Shown piece after piece: positions 7,392-13,709 of a stretch of 20,509 nt of DNA. The stretch is from NCBI GenBank assembly GCA_045106875.1, contig JBGCFK010000499.1, positions 1 through 20,509 of the forward strand, read 5' to 3'. Every line of letters begins with the position of its first letter. Positions within the stretch are counted from its first letter, which is position 1. The notes under the pieces were generated by a model. The model did not search any database. It was not told where the DNA came from and worked only from the letters and a program-made list of their open reading frames with translations. Position numbers and translations under genes: made by a program. The stretch is from Thermohalobaculum sp045106875 (GTDB lineage Bacteria > Pseudomonadota > Alphaproteobacteria > Rhodobacterales > Rhodobacteraceae).

Positions 7392-8164
7392 GTTGCATAC
7401 CCACTGATCAGGGCACCTGCGAGCAGGCTCCACCCGTCTGCGACGACAAAAAATGCAAGTTTCAACGGTAGAGAGACGACGACCGGCGGCACCATCATCA
7501 TACCCATCGACATCAGAACTGACGCGACCACCAGGTCAATGATCAGAAACGGCAGGAAGATCATGAAGCCGATCTCAAAACCCCGTTCAACCTCGGTAAG
7601 CATAAAGGCCGGAACAAGGACTGACAAAGGGACTGTGCCATCAGGTGACAATTCGGCGCTCCGCCCGGGTGCGGCCTCTATCAGTGCGGAGATCATGTCG
7701 GCCCGCACGCGTCCTTCCATGAAAGTCCGAAACGGCCCCATTCCCCGTTCAAAAGCCTGCTCCGGCGTGATGTCGCCGTCCATCAAGGGCTGTATACCCA
7801 TCGCCCATGCCTGTTGAAATACCGGCTCCATAACAAACCACGTCAGAAACAGCGCAAGACTGACAATCAGCATGTTTGGTGGTGCTGATTGTAGTCCAAT
7901 CCCTTGCCGTAGAAGTGACAGTACCGTCACCATGAACGGAAAACATGTAATCATAATGGCGATGCCCGGCGCGAGGCTGAGCAACGTTACAATCATGAAC
8001 AGCTGGATGACCTGTGCAGACAGCGCGCCCTCACCTCCTAGATCAAGCTGTACCGATTGCGCCATTGCAGGCATCGCAAGCAAAGCCGCGCCCATCCCGA
8101 TCCCGAGAACGGCGATGTTTCGCATGCGTGCGAGCGATCGGATATCAAAGGAGGTCAGTGACAT
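7388..8164 (-). CDS. fliP: Flagellar export gate protein FliP
   Basis: This 258-residue protein matches FliP. It has a cleavable signal peptide ending AMPAMAQS (cleavage near residue 35), then LMIVTLLSLAPGIAIMITCF-like membrane segments with FMVTVLSLLRQGIGLQ, then PFRTFMEGR and a C-terminal pair of membrane segments (LVPAFMLTEVERGFEIGFMIF and VLMSMGMMMVPP). FliP forms, with FliQ and FliR, the inner-membrane channel of the flagellar type III export apparatus. The start at 8164 overlaps the end of fliN by 20 bases. An alternative ATG at 8125 would avoid the overlap and give a shorter, classical signal peptide, with total length 245 as in E. coli. Neither start has a strong ribosome-binding site. 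The stop overlaps the fliG start. fliQ and fliR are not nearby. Confidence 0.96.
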   Translation of the reverse strand: MSLTSFDIRSLARMRNIAVLGIGMGAALLAMPAMAQSVQLDLGGEGALSAQVIQLFMIVTLLSLAPGIAIMITCFPFMVTVLSLLRQGIGLQSAPPNMLIVSLALFLTWFVMEPVFQQAWAMGIQPLMDGDITPEQAFERGMGPFRTFMEGRVRADMISALIEAAPGRSAELSPDGTVPLSVLVPAFMLTEVERGFEIGFMIFLPFLIIDLVVASVLMSMGMMMVPPVVVSLPLKLAFFVVADGWSLLAGALISGYAT

Positions 8165-8471
8165 CGACCACTTCGGTCAGGCGAACTCCCAGCCTGCCTG
8201 TATCGTCCCCCATCTCCTCGAGCTCACCGCGGGCGATCACCCGGTCGCCGACCAAGATCTGAACGGGGTCGTCCACCCTGCTGGAAAGCGGCAAGACCAT
8301 GTCCCGGCGCATCGCTAGCAGTTCGCCTATCACTGGCTTTGCCTGCCCGACACTGACGACAACTTGCACAGGCACGGAGAAAATGGCGCGTCGGTGCTTG
8401 CCCTCGGCGGATTGATCTCGATCGTCGACGATCGGCGGCTCCCCAGGGGTATCAACGGTTTCTTGTGTCAT
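8145..8471 (-). CDS. fliN: Flagellar C-ring protein FliN
   Basis: This 108-residue protein has a short charged N-terminus and one SpoA (surface presentation) domain from about residue 30. The domain begins AIFSVPVQVVVSVG and continues through KPVIGELLAMRRDMVLPL, DDPVQILVGDRVIARGEL and GRLGVRLTEVV, which is the canonical FliN pattern. FliN forms the bottom of the C-ring with FliM and helps position export substrates through FliH. The gene overlaps fliH upstream by 20 bases and fliP downstream by 20 bases, so the three reading frames are nested tail to head. fliM, often the neighbour of fliN, is not in the window. Confidence 0.93.
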   Translation of the reverse strand: MTQETVDTPGEPPIVDDRDQSAEGKHRRAIFSVPVQVVVSVGQAKPVIGELLAMRRDMVLPLSSRVDDPVQILVGDRVIARGELEEMGDDTGRLGVRLTEVVDVTDLL

Positions 8472-9048
8472 GCTCCATTCCCTCGTTTATGCGGGCATCA
8501 ATCTGTGTGGCGCAAAGCGCTCGTATGTTCGCTGCCCATGCGTCCGAATCGAAAGTTGCGCCGCCTGCGCCCCAGTCCAGCCGCACTTCCCCGTCTTTGA
8601 GTTTCGTGTCTGCGGTAACGGTAAAGGCTTGTCCGGGACCCAGTGTCTTCAGCACTGACACGATGGTTTCAGCGTCCAAGGGCGAAGCACGCAGGCTTGC
8701 ACCGGAAATGCCGGCGGCATCAACGATGTTTACGCTGGCCGCCGCGACTTCTTTGGCAAAACCGTCACCTAACAAGGAAGGCAAGGCCGCTGCGGCGACA
8801 TCGCCGAGATCTGAGCAAACCGCCTGGATTGCTCCCATTCGGCTTCGGCCAACGGCGTCGGCTAGCGTGCCGAGCACTTCGGCAAGCGCAGTTTCGCGTT
8901 TTGCCCGTGCCTCCGCTTCCGCAGCGGCCTCTGCGGTGCGTGCGGCATCTGCCGCTTCGCGTTCGGCCTCCGCTTCGCGTTCCGGCTGCGGTTTGTGCAG
9001 CGCCGTGGCACTGGGCGACTCGAACCGCTCCAACAAGATCTGTTTCAT
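8452..9048 (-). CDS. fliH: FliH-like flagellar export accessory protein
   Basis: This 198-residue protein follows fliF with an ATGA overlap. Residues about 18-55 form an alanine/glutamate/arginine-rich helix (EREAEAEREAADAARTAEAA), expected to be a long coiled coil as in FliH. The C-terminal half has an AALPSLLGDGFAKEV helix, a PLDAETIVSVL segment and a final GEVRLDWGAGGATFDSDAW strand pair, typical of the ATPase-binding globular part of FliH/YscL proteins. FliH regulates the export ATPase FliI and tethers it to FliN. FliI is not in the window. Sequence conservation in this family is low, so the call rests mainly on architecture and on its place between fliF and fliN. Confidence 0.8.
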   Translation of the reverse strand: MKQILLERFESPSATALHKPQPEREAEAEREAADAARTAEAAAEAEARAKRETALAEVLGTLADAVGRSRMGAIQAVCSDLGDVAAAALPSLLGDGFAKEVAAASVNIVDAAGISGASLRASPLDAETIVSVLKTLGPGQAFTVTADTKLKDGEVRLDWGAGGATFDSDAWAANIRALCATQIDARINEGMEHDTRNR

Positions 9049-10676
9049 GCGGGCTCCTTCTCAGGCGACAGAGCCTCAACGACGTCTTCCGGTTGTTCTT
9101 CAAGCCACGTAGATAGCATCTCCGCAGCTTGTTCCGGGCGGTCGGAAATCAAATTTCGCAGAGCTTCACCGGGTGGCAGCGTGGGGTCCAATTGGACTGT
9201 ATCCACCGCGCCGCCATCGACAGAATCCGGTGACGGAAGCCCCTCCGACCCTTCAGCTGACGCAGTAGAGCCTGGCTCCAAACCGCCCAGCAAGGCGACA
9301 TTCGCTGGGTCTTCTTCGGGAGCAGTCTTGGTAATCAGCGGCTTGATGACGGTCATTGCCAGCACCAGTACGACAACGCCAAGAAAGCCAAGTTGGATCA
9401 ATGTCATGGCATTGCGTTCGAGAAACCGCATGAGAGGCCCGACCTCTACAAGAGCGCCCGGAGTCGCGTCAGGCTGGAAGGCCATGCTTTCGACGACAAC
9501 TATATCGCCGCGATCCTCGTCAAAACCGATTGCCGCTACAACCAGTTCGCGCAAAGCGTCGAGTTCGTCCTCTGGCCGGGGCTGCCATTCGGAATCTCCA
9601 TTCGCATTTTCTGAAATTATGCCGTCCACTAGAACTGCCACGCTGATACGCCGGATCGCCCCTGGCTGCCGGACAGTTTCGCGTGTGACGGCCGAGTAGT
9701 CGTAGTTCACTTGCTCGCGGCTCTCAGTTCTGGCGCTCTGTCTATTGTTTTGGGCATTTGCATCTCCATCGGGGAGATTGCTCGCGACCGTCACCGCACC
9801 GTTTGAACCTTCTGCGCTGTCACTGATCTCCTCGGTATTTGAGTGAATCGTCACGCGCGTTTCTGGTTTGATTATGTGTTCGGTCACGGTTTCCGCTTCG
9901 CGGTCGGTTTCGACCGAAACTGTCACCCTCGCCCGATCGCGCCCTACCCTCGCAGCCAGCAGCTGTTCGATCTCGCTCTTTAATCGCGTCTCTCGTTCAG
10001 CTGCGAGCGTACTTGCGCTACTGGCAGCACTGTCCGAGCCGGGTGCCAGAATCATTCCCGCGCGACTATCTATAACTGCAACTTGATCTGGACTGAGATT
10101 TGGAACGGCTAAGCCGGTCATGAACCGGAATGCGTTTGCCTGGTCCATCGTCAGCACCCCGCCTGCCATTGTCACAGTGACAGATGCGGTGGGGTTTGCC
10201 CCAGCGGCAGCAAAAGGTCGGCGCGACGGAACCGCGATATGAACCCTGGCAGCCCTTACACCTGGTGATGCAAGGATAGTGCGTGCGAGTTCACCCTCTT
10301 TTGCACGCCAGTAGGCGGCATTGAACATGTCGGAAGTGGCGCTGAAGCCGGAAATTTCATCAAGCAACTCGTACCCGGCCTGTCCCTGTCTAGGCAGTCC
10401 GTCGCGGGCGAGACCCAATCGAACGCGGTCGCGGTCGCCCTCGGGTACATAGATGGCGTCTCCTCGGATCTCCGCTTCGACATTCATCTGCTCCAAAGCG
10501 CCGACCACTTCACCAGCGGCGGCAGGGTCCAAACCGGAATAAAGCAGCGCCATTCCGGGACGCGACGCGATTTGCGCCAGAGAGTAGACTGCCAGGAAGG
10601 TCAGCACGATGGCTCCCACCAGCATCACACGCCGTCGCATGTCGAGATTCTGCCACGTCTGGACCAGCTGACTCAT
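9045..10676 (-). CDS. fliF: Flagellar MS-ring protein FliF
   Basis: I start at ATG 10676 (MSQLVQTWQNLDMRRR), giving 543 residues. The open frame extends 23 codons upstream, but that part lies in the divergent promoter region. Membrane helix 1 spans about 16-37. The YscJ/FliF ring-building domain follows (LLYSGLDPAAAGEVV, GLARDGLPRQGQAGYELLD, GELARTILASPGVRAARVHIA). A second periplasmic FliF domain ends in the RETVRQPGAIRRISVAVLVDG region. Membrane helix 2 lies at about 424-449, and the cytoplasmic tail ends with a FliG-binding region (LRNLISDRPEQAAEMLSTWL). FliF makes the inner-membrane MS ring that seeds flagellar assembly. It is the first gene of the minus-strand operon, transcribed away from fliL, and its stop overlaps the fliH start. 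Confidence 0.97.
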   Translation of the reverse strand: MSQLVQTWQNLDMRRRVMLVGAIVLTFLAVYSLAQIASRPGMALLYSGLDPAAAGEVVGALEQMNVEAEIRGDAIYVPEGDRDRVRLGLARDGLPRQGQAGYELLDEISGFSATSDMFNAAYWRAKEGELARTILASPGVRAARVHIAVPSRRPFAAAGANPTASVTVTMAGGVLTMDQANAFRFMTGLAVPNLSPDQVAVIDSRAGMILAPGSDSAASSASTLAAERETRLKSEIEQLLAARVGRDRARVTVSVETDREAETVTEHIIKPETRVTIHSNTEEISDSAEGSNGAVTVASNLPDGDANAQNNRQSARTESREQVNYDYSAVTRETVRQPGAIRRISVAVLVDGIISENANGDSEWQPRPEDELDALRELVVAAIGFDEDRGDIVVVESMAFQPDATPGALVEVGPLMRFLERNAMTLIQLGFLGVVVLVLAMTVIKPLITKTAPEEDPANVALLGGLEPGSTASAEGSEGLPSPDSVDGGAVDTVQLDPTLPPGEALRNLISDRPEQAAEMLSTWLEEQPEDVVEALSPEKEPA

Positions 10677-10697
10677 TCTAGTCGTTACCCGAAATAA

Positions 10698-10800
10698 TTC
10701 GCTTCTGTGCAAGCGCTTCTGCGCTCGAACAACATTTGAGGCCAATGGACTTAAGAATCGGTTTAGGGAAATGAGGTTAGTTCATAGGTGCAGAAGCGAA
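10698..10800. repeat. Perfect 10-base inverted repeat shared by both 5' leaders
   Basis: TTCGCTTCTG at 10698-10707 is the exact reverse complement of CAGAAGCGAA at 10791-10800. Read in each transcript's own direction, CAGAAGCGAA therefore stands 21 bases before the fliF ATG and 20 bases before the fliL ATG. A further partial copy (CGCTTCTG) lies at 10714-10721 in the same orientation as the fliF-side copy. It may be a protein-binding or initiation element common to both promoters, or an mRNA leader element. Confidence 0.5.
10751..10765. promoter_or_regulatory. Candidate CtrA-binding site TTAA-N7-TTTA
   Basis: TTAA (10751-10754), seven bases GAATCGG, then TTTA (10762-10765) match the CtrA consensus TTAA-N7-TTAA at seven of eight fixed positions. 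CtrA controls flagellar genes in alphaproteobacteria including Rhodobacterales. The site sits centrally in the divergent region, 75 bases from fliF and 56 bases from fliL, where it could serve either or both promoters. One mismatch is present and binding is untested. Confidence 0.5.
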
Positions 10801-10820
10801 GACCGTTAGGACCGTGCACC

Positions 10821-11372
10821 ATGAGTGACGAGCAGGCGAATGCCGGTGCGGAAGATGAAAAACCGCCAAAAAAGAAGTCAAAAGCTATGCTTTTTGGGCT
10901 TATCGGTGCCATTTTGCTTGGTGGCGGAACTTTCTACGGTGTGTTTTCAGGCTTGGTTCCGCTCCCGTTTGGCGAATCGGCCTCGGCAGAATCAGACCAA
11001 GTGGACAGTCAAGGTCATGCCTTGGACTCCGGAAAAGGCGACGATTTGGAGACCGAACATCGTGCGATGACTCCGGCGGCGTATATTGCGCTTGATCCTC
11101 TTGTCATCTCTCTGGGGCCTGATGCGCGGTCGCGCCACTTGAAAATGGTAGTCTCGGTTGAGGTTCTGGTGGAGTCGGAATCTGAAGTCTCAGCGGTCAA
11201 ACCACGGATTTTGGATGTGTTGAATACCTTCCTGCGGGCGGTGGACGAGCGAGATTTCGAGACGCCGCGGGCAATGCTGCGGTTGCGGGCGCAAATGCTG
11301 CGGCGTGTCCAGCTGGTTACGCCCCAGAACTCCGTCCGGGATTTGCTGATCCAAGAGTTTGTGTTGAACTAA
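10821..11372 (+). CDS. fliL: Flagellar basal-body-associated protein FliL
   Basis: This 183-residue protein starts at ATG 10821, with TAGGA nine bases upstream. An earlier ATG at 10788 lies in the leader and is unlikely. The lysine-rich cytoplasmic N-terminus (PPKKKSKAM) precedes one membrane helix at about 22-45. The periplasmic domain has YIALDPLVISLGPD, HLKMVVSVEVLVESE and the C-terminal RRVQLVTPQNSVRDLLIQEFVLN, which fits the FliL pattern including the conserved FVL ending. FliL is a stomatin-like ring-forming protein that surrounds and stabilises the stator. As first gene of the plus-strand operon it is followed after 14 bases by the coiled-coil gene. A second, divergent FliL-like protein is encoded at the far end of the same gene run. 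Confidence 0.93.
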   Translation: MSDEQANAGAEDEKPPKKKSKAMLFGLIGAILLGGGTFYGVFSGLVPLPFGESASAESDQVDSQGHALDSGKGDDLETEHRAMTPAAYIALDPLVISLGPDARSRHLKMVVSVEVLVESESEVSAVKPRILDVLNTFLRAVDERDFETPRAMLRLRAQMLRRVQLVTPQNSVRDLLIQEFVLN

Positions 11373-11386
11373 GGATACTTTCGCTC

Positions 11387-12094
11387 ATGTCTCTTATTGC
11401 TGATGGCTTGCTGATAGCCACATGTCTGACCGCGGCCGTCTACTGCTTTGTTCTGGCACAACGCCTGAGGCGTTTTTCCAGTACAGAAGCGGGCGTTGGT
11501 CAGCAGATTCTTCAATTGAACAAGACTTTGGAAGATACGCGCACAGCTCTGAAGGAGGCTCAATCTGGTGCCAAGGCAGAGGCGGAGAACCTTGCGCGTG
11601 AGGTAATCCAGGCGCGCAAACTGGCATCACAATTGAAGAGCATGCTGGATCATCCCGGCGCCGCCAGCGCAGTTGTCGAACCCGCTGCCGTCGCGACGGC
11701 ACCCGAGGCTGTCGTGCGTGCAGCGACCCCTGAAAAACAGACAACTGTCAATGCGCAGCCGCAAGGTCTCGTCGCTGCCGCAGCCGTGCCACTTGATGAC
11801 AATGCCGAGATCCCGACTCCCGTCGAGGAGTTAGTCGAGGAGTTCCCGGACGAAGTAGATCCTGCCGATCTGGATATGAATGCGCTTTTGGCGGCTTCAA
11901 CCGGAGAGCAGCAACTTGGATTTCTGCCTGAGCCAGACGAACCTGAGCAAAAAGAAACGAACGAGTTGACTGCCGAAGACGTCGAGATTGACAAGGACTT
12001 GCCAGATTTTCCAGAGCAAACAGCGATCGACCGGAAGGCCGACGTTGAGGACGTTCCTGGTAACCTTCTGAAGGTTGAAAGGATGGCATTGTGA
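11387..12094 (+). CDS. DUF6468-like membrane-anchored coiled-coil protein
   Basis: This 235-residue protein has one N-terminal membrane helix (about 5-24), then a basic/helical segment (LAQRLRRFSS) and a probable coiled coil at about 38-88 (QILQLNKTLEDTRTALKEAQ). The remainder is alanine/proline-rich and then strongly acidic, dominated by Glu and Asp, with little predicted fold. The N-terminal part resembles the DUF6468 family, which I recall as a small alphaproteobacterial domain encoded between fliL and motE; this needs a profile search. No function is established to my knowledge. The Shine-Dalgarno AAGGA overlaps the fliL stop codon, and the TGA overlaps the GTG start of motE, so it is translationally coupled to both. 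A role in assembling or tuning the stator is an inference from position only. Confidence 0.75.
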   Translation: MSLIADGLLIATCLTAAVYCFVLAQRLRRFSSTEAGVGQQILQLNKTLEDTRTALKEAQSGAKAEAENLAREVIQARKLASQLKSMLDHPGAASAVVEPAAVATAPEAVVRAATPEKQTTVNAQPQGLVAAAAVPLDDNAEIPTPVEELVEEFPDEVDPADLDMNALLAASTGEQQLGFLPEPDEPEQKETNELTAEDVEIDKDLPDFPEQTAIDRKADVEDVPGNLLKVERMAL

Positions 12095-12744
12095 CAAAAC
12101 TGAAAAAACCGGCTTTAGGGACCCTGCGAATGGGGGCGCTGGTAGTGTTGAGTGGTTGTTTTGTTCTTTCAGCGATTTTGCGGGCGGGCGATGTGGTCGC
12201 CGAGCTTCCTGCGAAAGGGGATGATGGCTTTGGAAACCCGCTTCCGAAACAAGCCACATCAGAACCGACCTCCGCGCAAACCGTGAATGAAACGACGACC
12301 GGTCCGGAAGCCTTGCTCGACGAGGTGCGTCGTCAACGCGAAGCCCTGCAAGCGCGTGAGGCTGATGTTGCCGCGCGCGAGCGAGCGCTGAACGGCTTGG
12401 GCACACAAATGAGGCAGCGGCTCGATGAATTGCGCGCTGCGCGTGATGGGCTTGCGAAGACGGCGGCGCTTGTCGATGACGCTGCTGGCAAGGATGTTCG
12501 GCTGCTTGCAGATATGTACCAGCAAATGAAACCAAAGCAGGCTGGGCAGATTTTCAACGAAATGGCGCCATCTTTCGCTGCCGGGTTCATTGCCAATATG
12601 CGGCCGGATGCCGCGGCATTGGTCATGGCGAACATGGATGCAGAAAAGGCATATGCGGTGAGCCTGCTCCTCGCAGGCCGAAACGTGAACCGTCGACCTG
12701 CTGCGGCTCCTGCCGCGGCAGCGCAGCGACCAGCTTCCCAATAA
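12091..12744 (+). CDS. motE: MotE family protein (stator-associated chaperone type)
   Basis: This 217-residue protein starts with GTG overlapping the previous stop (GTGA) and has AAAGGA just upstream. A signal-anchor or signal peptide spans about 10-33. A helical coiled-coil segment (about 75-125, EVRRQREALQAREADVAARE) precedes an MgtE-N-like helical domain at about 134-196, with LLADMYQQMKPKQAGQIFNEM, FIANMRPDAAALVMANMD and AVSLLLAGRN. The protein ends in an alanine/proline tail. In Sinorhizobium meliloti, MotE is a periplasmic protein needed for stability of the motility protein MotC. The only cysteine here is C23, inside the hydrophobic segment, so a disulfide-linked periplasmic dimer is unlikely. 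It lies directly upstream of motA and of a large periplasmic protein that might be its partner. Confidence 0.87.
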   Translation: MTKLKKPALGTLRMGALVVLSGCFVLSAILRAGDVVAELPAKGDDGFGNPLPKQATSEPTSAQTVNETTTGPEALLDEVRRQREALQAREADVAARERALNGLGTQMRQRLDELRAARDGLAKTAALVDDAAGKDVRLLADMYQQMKPKQAGQIFNEMAPSFAAGFIANMRPDAAALVMANMDAEKAYAVSLLLAGRNVNRRPAAAPAAAAQRPASQ

Positions 12745-12770
12745 TTCTTTGTATTCCGGGCACGAGGTTC

Positions 12771-12786
12771 AGGTTTCCTCAAACCT
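12771..12786. other. Small hairpin between motE and motA
   Basis: AGGTTT (12771-12776) pairs with AAACCT (12781-12786) around CCTC in the 98-base gap before motA. It is followed by only two T residues, so a terminator is doubtful. It may act as an mRNA processing or attenuating element that separates motE from motA expression. The motA start has GGAG/TAGGA at 12827-12835 as its ribosome-binding site. Confidence 0.3.
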
Positions 12787-12842
12787 TTCGCGCGAAATAT
12801 TGGTCCCGCAGCTGAGAAACTGACTCGGAGTAGGATACCCTG

Positions 12843-13709
12843 ATGGGTGCGATAATCGGCATTGTAGTCGTGATGGCGATGGTCTTTGGGGGCTACTTAG
12901 CCGCTGGCGGCAAAATGGGAATCATTATCAAGGCCTTGCCGTTTGAAATGATGATGATTGGCGGCGCTGCGGTCGGTGCCTTTATCATCGGCAATGACGG
13001 ACCGGCCATTAAACATACGCTGTCTGATGTGAAGATGGTCTTCAAGGGCGCCCACTGGAAGAAGCAGGACTATCAGGATCTGCTTTGTCTTCTGTTCTCG
13101 CTGATAAAAATTGCTCGTAAGGATCCTGTCGCAATCGAGGCTCATATCGAGGAGCCGCAGGATTCACCCATTTTCCAGATCTATCCCAAGATCTTGGCGG
13201 ACAAGTCTGCCGTCAACATGATTTGTGACGCCATACGTATGGGTATGATGAACTATGATGATCCGCATCAACTGGAAGATGTTCTTGAAAAGCAATTGGA
13301 AGGACGCCTACACCACAACTTGCATGGCAGCCATGCAGTGCAGCAAATGGCTGATGGACTTCCGGCACTTGGTATCGTTGCCGCTGTGCTCGGTGTCATC
13401 AAAACGATGGGGTCTATCGATCAGCCGCCTGAGGTGTTGGGTCGGTTGATTGGTGGCGCTCTCGTCGGCACGTTCCTCGGCGTGTTCTTAGCGTACGGAA
13501 TAGCCGGACCTTTCGCCAGCAAGATCAAGGGGGCAGTCGAGCACGATCATAGGTTCTACGAACTTATTCGGGATATCCTGGTTGCAAACCTCCATAAGCA
13601 CTCACCTCAGATGTGCATAGAGGTTGCGCGGCAGAATTTGCCTTCGGGTTCGCGGCCAAGCTTCAATGAAATGGACGAAGCTCTGAAGAACGCGAAGGAC
13701 GCTGCATGA
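12843..13709 (+). CDS. motA: Flagellar motor stator protein MotA
   Basis: This 288-residue protein matches proton-type MotA. Membrane helices lie at about 2-22, 35-52, 172-190 and 200-227, with a large cytoplasmic loop between helices 2 and 3. The two functionally important prolines are present: P174 in DGLPALGIVAAVLGV and P223 in GIAGPFASK. R92 and E99 lie in the loop region equivalent to the rotor-contact charges of E. coli. MotA forms the pentameric ring around the MotB dimer and transmits ion flow as torque to FliG. motB is not adjacent and not in the window, so it must be encoded elsewhere. The stop overlaps the start of the 812-residue gene by four bases (ATGA), which ties their translation together. 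Confidence 0.97.
   Translation: MGAIIGIVVVMAMVFGGYLAAGGKMGIIIKALPFEMMMIGGAAVGAFIIGNDGPAIKHTLSDVKMVFKGAHWKKQDYQDLLCLLFSLIKIARKDPVAIEAHIEEPQDSPIFQIYPKILADKSAVNMICDAIRMGMMNYDDPHQLEDVLEKQLEGRLHHNLHGSHAVQQMADGLPALGIVAAVLGVIKTMGSIDQPPEVLGRLIGGALVGTFLGVFLAYGIAGPFASKIKGAVEHDHRFYELIRDILVANLHKHSPQMCIEVARQNLPSGSRPSFNEMDEALKNAKDAA

Larger units (their letters stand above)
10677..10820. promoter_or_regulatory. Divergent fliF/fliL promoter region
   Basis: The 144 bases between the fliF and fliL starts must contain the promoters of both operons. The region holds a CtrA-like site (10751-10765) and three copies of an 8-base core CGCTTCTG/CAGAAGCG (10700-10707, 10714-10721, and inverted at 10791-10798). fliL has TAGGA at 10807-10811 as its Shine-Dalgarno. 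fliF has only a weak GGGTAA. I could not identify clear -35/-10 hexamers or a sigma-54 box. Confidence 0.6.

Noticed and set aside
10677..10820. Sigma-54 promoter for the flagellar operons
   Set aside because: No TGGCAC-N5-TTGC-like sequence is visible in the divergent region; a CtrA-like site is present instead.
12771..12786. Rho-independent terminator between motE and motA
   Set aside because: The stem has only six pairs, mostly A-T, and no T run follows; it is kept only as a minor hairpin.
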